NCBI GenBank assembly: GCA_964397485.1
Contig: CAYNHT010000005.1
Location: forward strand, 54,994-118,993
Origin: CAYNHT01 sp964397485
GTDB taxonomy: Bacteria; Bacillota_I; Bacilli_A; RF39; UBA660
Length of the DNA: 64,000 bases
Reading direction: 5' to 3'
Shown here in pieces: positions 8,309 through 15,518 of the stretch. Under the pieces are notes generated by a model, which saw only the letters and a program-made list of their open reading frames with translations, had not been told where the DNA came from and searched no databases. Both the position numbers and the translations under genes were made by a program. Within the stretch, counting starts at the first letter, position 1. Every line of letters starts with the position of its first letter.

Positions 8309-9511
8309 ATGAAAAAGATAGTAATGATATTTCTAATATTTATATTAGGTATTAGTGGAATATTAGGATTTAATTATATAAACAATAATAATTTTAAATT
8401 AAAAAGACTTGGATATAGTTCTAGTGAAATAAATGTTATAACAACTACTCTAAATAAAAATAATATTGATTATATTTTAAGTAATGAATATAATCAATAT
8501 TTAGTTAAAATAATTGAAGATGATAGTTTTAATGAAGAAGCTTTTGAAAGTTATATTAATTATTATGAAAAATATAATTTTTTAGATAGTAAAGATGTAG
8601 TTATGATTGTTAATTATGATGCTGATAAAATAGATTATAATGATATTTTAATACTTTTAATTAGTAATAATAATTTTAAGGCTGAAAATTTAGAAAGATA
8701 TGTTAATTATTATGAAAATAATCCTAATATTAGTGAGAATTCAGTTATAAGTATTGTTAATAATAATGTAGATAATTTTATAGATGAATATAATGATTTT
8801 ATTTTAGATTTAATTGATGGTGATTACTTTATAGTTGAAAATGTAAAAAGATATTTAGATTACTATAATAAAGTTGATAATATATCTTCTAAGGATGTTA
8901 TAAGTGCTGTTAATAGTAATATTGATTATGATTTTTATACTAATATCAAAGATGTTGATATATCTAAAGGTAATTTAGTTTTAGTAAATAAATATTATAT
9001 TTTAGATAAGAACTTTGTACCTGACAATCTTGTTAATATAGATCCTAAATATGGACACCCTTATCAATTAAAATCAGATGTTTATGAACAATATAAAAAG
9101 ATGTGTGAAGATGCAATATTAGAAAATTTATATTTATTTGCTACATCACCATACCGTAGTTATAGTACCCAAGCGTCTCTCTACGCTAATTATACTAATA
9201 CTAGGGGTAAACAGGCAGCCGACACATTTTCAGCAAGAGCAGGCCATTCTGAACATCAAACTGGGCTTGCTATTGATATAGTTTCAAAAAATAGTAACTT
9301 TAATAGTTTTGATGAAACAATGGAATTTAGTTGGATGAAAGAAAATGCCCATAAATATGGTTTTATTTTAAGATATCCTAAAGGTAAAGAATATTTAACT
9401 GGATATATGTATGAACCTTGGCATTACCGTTATGTAGGAGAAGAAGTAGCTACTAAGATAGTTGAGTTAGATATTACATATGAAGAATATTATGCTTATT
9501 ATGTGAAATAG
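8309..9511 (+). CDS. Membrane-anchored VanY-like D-alanyl-D-alanine carboxypeptidase, copy 2 with repeats
   Basis: A 400-residue paralogue of its neighbour. It has an N-terminal transmembrane helix (about residues 3-20), then three imperfect repeats of roughly 60 residues, each with a Y-x-x-Y-Y-E/N segment followed by a V-I-x-x-V-N-x-N segment. The C-terminal VanY domain carries R-A-G-H-S-E-H-Q-T-G-L-A-I-D and E-P-W-H-Y-R-Y. The repeats correspond to the single spacer unit in copy 1, so this copy seems to have grown by internal duplication. AGGTGATAAT precedes the start, and a TATAAT lies at 8288-8293. Same extracellular peptidoglycan role is inferred. Confidence 0.9.
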   Translation: MKKIVMIFLIFILGISGILGFNYINNNNFKLKRLGYSSSEINVITTTLNKNNIDYILSNEYNQYLVKIIEDDSFNEEAFESYINYYEKYNFLDSKDVVMIVNYDADKIDYNDILILLISNNNFKAENLERYVNYYENNPNISENSVISIVNNNVDNFIDEYNDFILDLIDGDYFIVENVKRYLDYYNKVDNISSKDVISAVNSNIDYDFYTNIKDVDISKGNLVLVNKYYILDKNFVPDNLVNIDPKYGHPYQLKSDVYEQYKKMCEDAILENLYLFATSPYRSYSTQASLYANYTNTRGKQAADTFSARAGHSEHQTGLAIDIVSKNSNFNSFDETMEFSWMKENAHKYGFILRYPKGKEYLTGYMYEPWHYRYVGEEVATKIVELDITYEEYYAYYVK

Positions 9512-9530
9512 GACACGTCCTATTTCTTTT
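9506..9530 (+). terminator. Terminator of VanY-like copy 2
   Basis: AAATAGGAC pairs with GTCCTATTT around a very short loop, followed by a T-rich stretch interrupted by one C. Confidence 0.75.
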
Positions 9531-9559
9531 ATATTATCATATAATATAATGGTGATAAA

Positions 9560-10237
9560 ATGAGTGATAAGACATTCAAAAATTGTGTTTATACAGTTAT
9601 CGTTATTTTGATACTAGTCTTTTTTACAAAAGATATTCCTTTATTTGGAAATAAAGAATATCAAGATATTAAAACTATTAAAAAGCCACATGAATTATTA
9701 GTATTAGTTAATAAGAATAATAAGTTACCTGATGGTTTTGTTCCTAATAATTTAGAAATAATTGATTTAAGATTTTCTAATGCTGATAAAAAGTTAGTTA
9801 AAGAAGCAAAAGAAAAATTTGAACAACTTAGTAGTGATGCTAGAATACTAGGATATAACATTATTGCAGTATCTGCCTATAGAGACTATGAATATCAAAA
9901 AAAACTATATGAAAATTATGTAAAAGAAAAAGGTCAAGTGTATGCTGATAAAAGTTCAGCTAGACCAGGTCACTCTGAACATCAAACTGGTTTAGCAGTA
10001 GATGTTATGGGTTCAAACAATGATTATGATGAATTTGAAAGTAGTAATGAATTTGAATGGATGAGAGATAATGCTCATATATATGGCTTTATTATGAGAT
10101 ATCCTAAGGGGAAAGAACATATTACTGGATTTAAGTATGAACCTTGGCATTATCGTTATGTAGGCGTTGGTGTAGCCAAAGTTATATACGAAAATAATTT
10201 GACGTTAGAAGAATATTTTGAACAATACGAAAAATAA
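9560..10237 (+). CDS. Membrane-anchored VanY-like D-alanyl-D-alanine carboxypeptidase, copy 3
   Basis: The shortest copy, 225 residues. An N-terminal transmembrane helix (about residues 7-25) is followed almost directly by the VanY domain, with R-P-G-H-S-E-H-Q-T-G-L-A-V-D and E-P-W-H-Y-R-Y-V-G. The spacer repeats of the other two copies are missing. GGTGATAAA precedes the ATG and a TATAAT-like box sits just upstream, so it is probably transcribed alone. All metal-binding residues expected of the family are present. Confidence 0.9.
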   Translation: MSDKTFKNCVYTVIVILILVFFTKDIPLFGNKEYQDIKTIKKPHELLVLVNKNNKLPDGFVPNNLEIIDLRFSNADKKLVKEAKEKFEQLSSDARILGYNIIAVSAYRDYEYQKKLYENYVKEKGQVYADKSSARPGHSEHQTGLAVDVMGSNNDYDEFESSNEFEWMRDNAHIYGFIMRYPKGKEHITGFKYEPWHYRYVGVGVAKVIYENNLTLEEYFEQYEK

Positions 10238-10262
10238 AAACAGATAATCTGTTTTTATTTTT
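10236..10262. terminator. Terminator between converging genes
   Basis: AAAACAGA and TCTGTTTT form a stem around a 3-nt loop, with T-rich sequence to the right and A-rich to the left. It can serve VanY-like copy 3 and the gene on the opposite strand that ends at 10266. Confidence 0.8.
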
Positions 10263-10265
10263 ATA

Positions 10266-12128
10266 TTACTTAACTAATTCTCTTAAGCCTTTTAATATTT
10301 CAACCATTGCCCAAGTATCTTGTTTACAATACTCAGTTAAGGCTTTATATTTATTATCAAACTCTTTTTTACTTAAATTAGGAAAAGATGCATAAGTAGT
10401 AAGCGCTTCCATTCCATTACCTACTTCCATTCCTTTATATGTTAACTCACTAAATAAAGGTAAAACTTTTTTTATTGAAAAAGATCCATTTAAATCAGTA
10501 TGGTAATAATTAAATAGTTTAGCTTCTTCTTCTTCAAAACCTAAGTTCTTATATAATTCTGTATTCGTTTTAACTAAATACATTAAATCAAATATCATAG
10601 TAATCATCTTATTTAACTTTGATTTATAAAAAGGATAAATTTCTCCTAATTCCTTTAATCTAGTTTTTTCAAATGATTCATTATATACAAGAATAGTTCC
10701 CCCACTATCAACATCTATATATTCACACATCTTTTTAACTAATTCTTCTCTTAAATCATCATGATTATAAGCTAAGAATTCATAATGATCATTATTTTTA
10801 TCACATACACCAGGTTCTTTTTCAATATGTAATGAAAATTGAAATACTGATTGCATATAACATTTTTCATCCTTATATCTCGGTAAAGGGCAAGGGAATG
10901 TCTCAAAATCAAGATGATATATAGGATAACTAATTTCTTTTATTCCCTCTTTAATTTTACTTTTATTAATAAATATTTTATTATTTTTAACAACATCCCT
11001 TTGTATTTGATTTGTCCTTCTATTAAGTAATGTATCAGGAATATCTAACATATGAACTTTACCATCATTTATTAAATCATATCTCTCATATTTATAACCA
11101 GTATCATCTTTAAAACCATGATGATTATCAATATAATTCATAATAGAATTCTTCTCAGGTAATATACTCCAACAAACAGGACAATACTTACACTTAGTCG
11201 TTTTCTTTTTTTCACAAAATTCCCCAATTTTATAATCATCAAGTTTTAATTCACTAATATATGCCTCAATCTTTTTCCTATCAATATCAATAATATCCAT
11301 ATAATCTTTAGTAACTGATGTTAAGTCAATAAAATCAACTATATTATTACCTTCGCTATCCTTCCCATATACAGGTTTACCATCTTCATATTTACCATCA
11401 AATACATAATCCTTATTTAAAACAGCTAAATAATATCTTATCTTATTTATTTTATCAGTTTGATTGTTTTGTTTTAAATCATTTTCAATTATATATCTTT
11501 GAACAGCTAAGTCATATACATAGTGTCCTGCTCCATTATACTTATTATATAATTTAGCCTTATGTTTTTGGTAATCCTTTTCAGGAAGATCATCATCAAA
11601 AACATTACCATTTATTTCTTCTCTTAAACGATATATATTATCAATATCCCTTATAAAAATAGAATTAAGTACGCCTTTTGTCTTTTTACCTAAATCCAAA
11701 AATTTATTAGTAGTAGTTGCTTTTACCTCTATAATATCAAAACTATCTTCTTTCTCATTATAAATATCAACATAACATATGTATCTTATTCCATTAAATT
11801 TAGCATCAAAAGATTCTTGATTTAAAGTATCTTTTGAGTAAACTGCTTTACCACTGAACTTTTCTTCTACTAAACGACCAGCAATTAATTCTATTTCATT
11901 ATAATATGGCATCATAATTTCTAACTGCTCATTTACTACATCAATTAGATCATTACCTTCATCATCAGTCATTGATGAAAGAACCTCAGATATTACCTGC
12001 TCTCTTTCTTCTTCTTTATAATCTTTTAGTGAAACTAAAGCCTCTAAATTTTCTTTTTTAACTTCTTCTAAAGCTACATATCTAGGACATCTTACATAAT
12101 TTATAAATTTAGTTTTTGTTATTGCCAT
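10266..12128 (-). CDS. DUF2779 protein, predicted dual-nuclease-like
   Basis: A 620-residue protein of the DUF2779 family. The N-terminal third looks like a Cas4/RecB-type PD-(D/E)XK nuclease, with I-I-E-V-K-A near residue 153. A cysteine cluster near residues 308-319 (C-E-K-K-K-T-T-K-C-K-Y-C-P-V-C) may hold an Fe-S cluster. The C-terminal half resembles a DEDD exonuclease: H-L-D-F-E-T, a later Y-N-E-S-F-E-K, and Y-C-K-Q-D-T near the end. Family function is not established; the nuclease reading is inference from motifs. No TTG or upstream start improves the ATG at 12128, which has GAGGTGGTAGT ahead of it. It is a single-gene unit. Confidence 0.75.
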   Translation of the reverse strand: MAITKTKFINYVRCPRYVALEEVKKENLEALVSLKDYKEEEREQVISEVLSSMTDDEGNDLIDVVNEQLEIMMPYYNEIELIAGRLVEEKFSGKAVYSKDTLNQESFDAKFNGIRYICYVDIYNEKEDSFDIIEVKATTTNKFLDLGKKTKGVLNSIFIRDIDNIYRLREEINGNVFDDDLPEKDYQKHKAKLYNKYNGAGHYVYDLAVQRYIIENDLKQNNQTDKINKIRYYLAVLNKDYVFDGKYEDGKPVYGKDSEGNNIVDFIDLTSVTKDYMDIIDIDRKKIEAYISELKLDDYKIGEFCEKKKTTKCKYCPVCWSILPEKNSIMNYIDNHHGFKDDTGYKYERYDLINDGKVHMLDIPDTLLNRRTNQIQRDVVKNNKIFINKSKIKEGIKEISYPIYHLDFETFPCPLPRYKDEKCYMQSVFQFSLHIEKEPGVCDKNNDHYEFLAYNHDDLREELVKKMCEYIDVDSGGTILVYNESFEKTRLKELGEIYPFYKSKLNKMITMIFDLMYLVKTNTELYKNLGFEEEEAKLFNYYHTDLNGSFSIKKVLPLFSELTYKGMEVGNGMEALTTYASFPNLSKKEFDNKYKALTEYCKQDTWAMVEILKGLRELVK

Positions 12129-12183
12129 ACTACCACCTCTATAATAATTATATCACACATAAATTTAATTGAAATGTTTTAAA

Positions 12184-12212
12184 TTGACAAAAATATTTGA
12201 AGGTGATATAAT
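12184..12212 (+). promoter_or_regulatory. Consensus housekeeping promoter
   Basis: TTGACA (12184-12189), 17 bases, TATAAT (12207-12212): a perfect match to the sigma-A consensus. It drives the gene starting at 12237. Confidence 0.85.
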
Positions 12213-12236
12213 CATGAACGGTTACAGGGGGATACT

Positions 12237-12788
12237 ATGAAATTAGTAATAAATTATGATTTAATTACAAGAATACAAGATGCCAAAGATAATTTAGGCA
12301 TATCTACTGCACTTCAAAAAAACTTAAAAAAAGTTTCACCTTGGTTTGGTGTTTACACATTAATTAATGTATCAACAGGACAACCACTTCATAGATCAAT
12401 AGCGAGTGCTGGTGTTTCTGCTACAATGCTTTTTACTGTATGGACAGCAATGGATATAACTAAAAATAAAATGATAGGAAACATTGATAAAATAAGAGCT
12501 TTAAATGACTTAAGAAGGTTATCAATAAAATTAAATGACTTAAAGGTAAAGACAAGTGCTGAATTAATATTAGAGTCTGAAGAATATGCTAGGAAATATA
12601 AAGTAAAAGTAAATGAACAAAAATTACCTTATATATTGCAAGAAAAATATATAATGGTTCCTACATATGATAATGGAGATATTAAAGAAACTTCAATTCT
12701 TCAGGAACATATTATTGGAAGCAAAGTATATGTACTTTCGCTAGGATCACCTACTAAAGCTTTTAAACCAGTCTTTGCTGGAATATAA
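12237..12788 (+). CDS. Hypothetical protein, 183 aa
   Basis: I do not recognise this family. The start has AGGGGGAT close upstream and lies behind a perfect promoter, so it is probably strongly expressed. The middle (about residues 45-75) is moderately hydrophobic and could touch a membrane. The region 80-110 is rich in Leu, Lys and Asp (helical), and the C-terminal third is mixed with several Val/Ile pairs. It is a single-gene unit, bounded by its own promoter and terminator, beside the 3' fragment of the split coat gene. Confidence 0.7.
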   Translation: MKLVINYDLITRIQDAKDNLGISTALQKNLKKVSPWFGVYTLINVSTGQPLHRSIASAGVSATMLFTVWTAMDITKNKMIGNIDKIRALNDLRRLSIKLNDLKVKTSAELILESEEYARKYKVKVNEQKLPYILQEKYIMVPTYDNGDIKETSILQEHIIGSKVYVLSLGSPTKAFKPVFAGI

Positions 12789-12802
12789 TTTTAAAGTTTT
12801 TT

Positions 12803-12828
12803 AGAAACTGACATCAGTTTCTTTTTTT
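12803..12828 (+). terminator. Terminator of the 183-aa gene
   Basis: AGAAACTGA (12803-12811) and TCAGTTTCT (12814-12822) form a 9-bp stem followed by seven T. Confidence 0.88.
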
Positions 12829-12837
12829 ATTTAAATA

Positions 12838-12861
12838 AAAAAACAGAATAAATCTGTTTTC
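12838..12861 (-). terminator. Terminator of the original cotD-type gene
   Basis: AAAACAGA (12840-12847) and TCTGTTTT (12853-12860), with the T run on the minus strand. It follows directly after the TAA at 12862-12864 that ends the 3' coat-gene fragment. Confidence 0.8.
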
Positions 12862-12995
12862 TTAGAATTGTGAACAACTTCCACAATCAATGTTAACTAT
12901 TTGATTTTCTTCTGAACAAGAATATTGTGGAGCGTAAGTGTGTTTAAAAATGTGTCGATTTACAACATGTGTATGTATTGGGCAAACATGTGGTA
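12862..12995 (-). pseudogene. 3' fragment of a CotD-family spore coat gene
   Basis: Reading the minus strand from the 13-bp core gives P-H-V-C-P-I-H-T-H-V-V-N-R-H-I-F-K-H-T-Y and then a Cys-rich tail ending C-G-S-C-S-Q-F-stop. This is the conserved C-terminal part of CotD-like coat proteins (His-rich, then Cys-rich). It has no start codon or ribosome binding site of its own. The missing 56 N-terminal codons lie at 21330-21496. Joined through the shared core, both pieces form a 95-residue protein in frame. It is silent unless the intervening 8.35 kb leaves. Confidence 0.88.
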
Positions 12996-13011
12996 GTTTC
13001 TAAGGTGATAA
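12983..13011. other. Left attachment site (attL) of the cotD-intervening element
   Basis: The core CAAACATGTGGTA (12983-12995) is identical to the right copy. Five bases inside the element begins the arm TAAGGTGATAA (13001-13011), which is the inverted partner of TTATCACTTA near the right core. Bases directly outside the core differ between the two ends, so the identity is exactly 13 bp. Confidence 0.82.
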
Positions 13012-13032
13012 TAGCTCATAACAACTTTAACT

Positions 13033-13374
13033 TTACTTCTTGCTTTTCCTTGGTTCAAGTTCGGAAAGGGAAATACCATTTTCATTTTTCCATCTCTTTT
13101 TTACACCAGCCGCATCATACCCAACTAATGCACCTGCTAAAGATGGACTGCTTATTTCTATATCATCTTGTAACACATTGTTAATGCAATGCACAGTTAT
13201 TATTTTATTCCTTAATGGCAACAAATTTTTTGAACTACCATTTTCACCATGTTTATTGATAAAATTTAATTTTGGTTGTTTAGCAAAAATGCTACCCTTT
13301 TTTATAAACCATTTATTATTCTTCTTATACAAATATCCTTTGCTATCATTATGACAATATGTGAAAATATTCAT
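13033..13374 (-). CDS. Small protein with a DUF4357/RAMA-like C-terminus
   Basis: A 113-residue ORF at the left end of the element. The start has AGGAGGGATATTT ahead of it, a strong ribosome binding site. The C-terminal 40 residues (S-S-P-S-L-A-G-A-L-V-G-Y ... W-K-N-E-N-G-I-S-L) resemble the DUF4357/RAMA fold often attached to restriction or methylation enzymes, where S-P-S-A-A-A and a G-x-x-x-W segment recur. The N-terminal part is basic and unknown. It follows the recombinase by 20 bases and may be co-transcribed. A DNA- or modification-reading role is only inferred. Confidence 0.55.
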   Translation of the reverse strand: MNIFTYCHNDSKGYLYKKNNKWFIKKGSIFAKQPKLNFINKHGENGSSKNLLPLRNKIITVHCINNVLQDDIEISSPSLAGALVGYDAAGVKKRWKNENGISLSELEPRKSKK

Positions 13375-13394
13375 AAATATCCCTCCTATTCATA

Positions 13395-14957
13395 TTATAC
13401 CATAGAACTAAATGATGGTTTTATCTTATAATATATTTCTATATTCTTATTTTCATCTATTGTTATTTTATCTATAATACTAGCAAGCAAATTCCTACTA
13501 GTTTTTTTAAATGATACATAATCTTTTACTTTGTTATAATAATCATGATAATTATCATTCTTATTTGACTTTTTTTTCTCTTGTTCAAGTTGCTTTAACA
13601 AATCCTGATTGACACTAATCTCACCTAATAATTTATTTTGTATTTCATTATACATTTTTAATGAAATAACTCCATTTAATTTATCTATATACATATCCTG
13701 TATATTTTTTTTATTATTACTTATGATGTTTTTAATTCTTATTATCCTATTATCAATTTCATCTAATTTCTTAGATTTATAAAGATTCTTTTTTAAACTA
13801 TTTTCTAGTTTACACATATTAACACCTACTTCACATGTCTTTTTAATATGATTAAGAATAGTAACTTCTAAATCTTTATAATTCATTGAATGACAAGTAC
13901 AAAAGGAGTTCTTAGAATACTTTCTATAGTGATTACAAATTGTATAATATCTTTTATTATCACTACTTTTATTTATCCCGATTGTGTGTCCGCACTCTTT
14001 ACAATAAAGAAAACCTCTTAGTAATAAATTAGTACTTTTAGAATTTCTATTTTTATTTTTGGAATATATTATTTGTACTAAATCATATGTTTCTTGATCT
14101 ATTATTGCTTCATGAGTATTTTTAACTCTTATCCACTCAGATGGGGATGTACTAATAATCTTTTTTGACTTATGGTTAACCTTTTTTCTTCTACATTGAG
14201 TTAAATTACCAGTATAATTAGGATTTTTTAAAATATCATTTATTGTTCTCTCATCCCATATATTTTTAGTTTTAATATTATTATAATTCATCTTTTTATA
14301 AATACTTGGTTTAGGTATTTTTTTTAATGTTAAATATCTAGCTATCTTTTTTAAACTGTCACCATTGATAAACATATTATAAATAGTTTTTACTACCTCA
14401 CTCGCATATGAATCTATTATCAGATGATACTTATCATTGGGATCTTTTAAATAACCATATGGTGCATGGGCTCCTAAAAATTTACCTTGCTTCTTTTTAG
14501 TAGTAAGACTACTCTTTATTTTTTTAGATATATCCTTCGCATACCAATCATTAAATACTGCTTTAAAACCAATCATGTCATTTCCTAGACAATCGATATA
14601 TGTATCTATGCTATCATTTATGGCAATATATCTAACTTTTTTTTCTGGAAAATATTTTTCAATATAATAACATGATTCACTCATTTCACGACCTAATCTA
14701 GACATATCTTTAGTAATAACCATATTTATTTTTTTATTTTCAATATCACTTATCATTTTTTTAAAGGATGGTCTATCAAAATCAGTACCAGAATAACCAT
14801 CATCTATATATTCTTTATATAATATAAAATCATTATTTTTAAGGTAATCTAAAATATAATTTCTTTGATTAGTAATAGATTCACTTTCATTAATTTTATC
14901 TTCATCTTCTTTTGATAATCTTATATAAATACCAACTTTATATTCATCACTTTTCAT
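13395..14957 (-). CDS. Large serine recombinase of the cotD-intervening element
   Basis: A 520-residue recombinase, the probable agent of integration and excision here. The resolvase domain begins G-I-Y-I-R-L-S-K-E-D-E (catalytic Ser near residue 15) and includes D-D-G-Y-S-G and D-M-S-R-L-G-R. A recombinase domain follows, with the typical A-P-Y-G-Y segment, then a zinc ribbon (Y-C-K-E-C-G-H ... C-N-H ... C-T-C-H) and a Lys-rich coiled coil over about residues 380-470. The start overlaps the stop of a 30-codon ORF (ATGAAAAGTGATG), so the two are translationally coupled. It belongs to the TnpX-like branch and is only distantly related to the recombinase of the left element. Confidence 0.93.
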   Translation of the reverse strand: MKSDEYKVGIYIRLSKEDEDKINESESITNQRNYILDYLKNNDFILYKEYIDDGYSGTDFDRPSFKKMISDIENKKINMVITKDMSRLGREMSESCYYIEKYFPEKKVRYIAINDSIDTYIDCLGNDMIGFKAVFNDWYAKDISKKIKSSLTTKKKQGKFLGAHAPYGYLKDPNDKYHLIIDSYASEVVKTIYNMFINGDSLKKIARYLTLKKIPKPSIYKKMNYNNIKTKNIWDERTINDILKNPNYTGNLTQCRRKKVNHKSKKIISTSPSEWIRVKNTHEAIIDQETYDLVQIIYSKNKNRNSKSTNLLLRGFLYCKECGHTIGINKSSDNKRYYTICNHYRKYSKNSFCTCHSMNYKDLEVTILNHIKKTCEVGVNMCKLENSLKKNLYKSKKLDEIDNRIIRIKNIISNNKKNIQDMYIDKLNGVISLKMYNEIQNKLLGEISVNQDLLKQLEQEKKKSNKNDNYHDYYNKVKDYVSFKKTSRNLLASIIDKITIDENKNIEIYYKIKPSFSSMV

Positions 14958-15039
14958 TTAATAAATAGTTTATTATAAACTGTTCCATTATTTGTTGTAT
15001 CGTTTTTCCTTGATCATTAAAATAACAAGTTATTTTCAT
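14947..15039 (-). CDS. Small ORF (30 aa) coupled to the serine recombinase
   Basis: An ATG at 15039 follows GGGAGGTGTAAT, an excellent ribosome binding site, while the recombinase has none of comparable strength. The 30 residues, M-K-I-T-C-Y-F-N-D-Q-G-K-T ... N-E-K, end inside the first codons of the recombinase. Such coupling suggests it sets recombinase translation; it could also be a directionality factor. Upstream on the minus strand, ATATT and CATATCTT lie 16 bases apart, a weak resemblance to a sigma-E type promoter that I would not rely on in DNA this AT-rich. Confidence 0.6.
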   Translation of the reverse strand: MKITCYFNDQGKTIQQIMEQFIINYLLNEK

Positions 15040-15088
15040 ATTACACCTCCCTACTATTAAAAGATATGAAAAAATAACTATTTTAATA

Positions 15089-15122
15089 TAAAAAAACCAA
15101 ATAGTAATAATACTATTTGGTT
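15089..15122 (-). terminator. Terminator after the HPt gene
   Basis: AACCAAATAGTA (15095-15106) and TACTATTTGGTT (15111-15122) form a perfect 12-bp stem with a 4-nt loop; seven T follow on the minus strand. It separates the phosphorelay genes from the recombinase unit. Confidence 0.9.
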
Positions 15123-15126
15123 GACT

Positions 15127-15486
15127 TTATTTTCCTAAATATTGTTTAACTATATCTATAATTCTATTAGCCTCATTTATTAATTGTTCAAAATTATTAT
15201 TAATAAACTGAGTATTATTTACTTTACTTTCCATTTCATGTTGATAGGCTAATTCAGCCAAATTAGTAAATCCTAAATATTTAGAATCACTTTTTAATGC
15301 ATGCACCATTATAGCATAGTTTTCCATATCTGATGATTCTTTATAATTTATTATTTTGGTCATTTTTTCATCAAACTCTGTCAAAAAATCTTCAAGTATT
15401 TCATCGTATGTTTCGATGTCACCCAGTAATTCTATACCTTCATCAACATTTACACCATTACTACTTAATAAACTAACTTCTTTCAT
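15127..15486 (-). CDS. HPt (histidine phosphotransfer) protein
   Basis: A 119-residue single-domain phosphotransfer protein. It carries the HPt signature H-A-L-K-S-D-S, whose His accepts phosphate from a receiver Asp, set in an all-helical domain of usual length. It lies 32 bases downstream of the hybrid kinase at 15519, so both are likely in one transcript ending at the terminator at 15089. In a phosphorelay it would take phosphate from one or both kinases' receivers and pass it to a response regulator. No such regulator is in the window; the target must be elsewhere. Confidence 0.85.
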   Translation of the reverse strand: MKEVSLLSSNGVNVDEGIELLGDIETYDEILEDFLTEFDEKMTKIINYKESSDMENYAIMVHALKSDSKYLGFTNLAELAYQHEMESKVNNTQFINNNFEQLINEANRIIDIVKQYLGK

Positions 15487-15518
15487 ATTCTCACCTTTTC
15501 TTTCAAATAATGAAGAGA

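Noticed and set aside
12969..13184. Plus-strand frame of 71 codons across the left junction
   Set aside because: It spans the attL site and is antisense to the coat fragment and the DUF4357-like gene; no ribosome binding site.
13040..13354. Plus-strand frame of 104 codons
   Set aside because: Mirror of the 113-aa minus-strand ORF, which has a strong ribosome binding site and a recognisable domain.
13033..15060. A 2-kb recombinase module as the whole mobile element
   Set aside because: No coat-gene sequence or core copy is found near 15060. The second core and the matching inverted arm are at 21315-21342.
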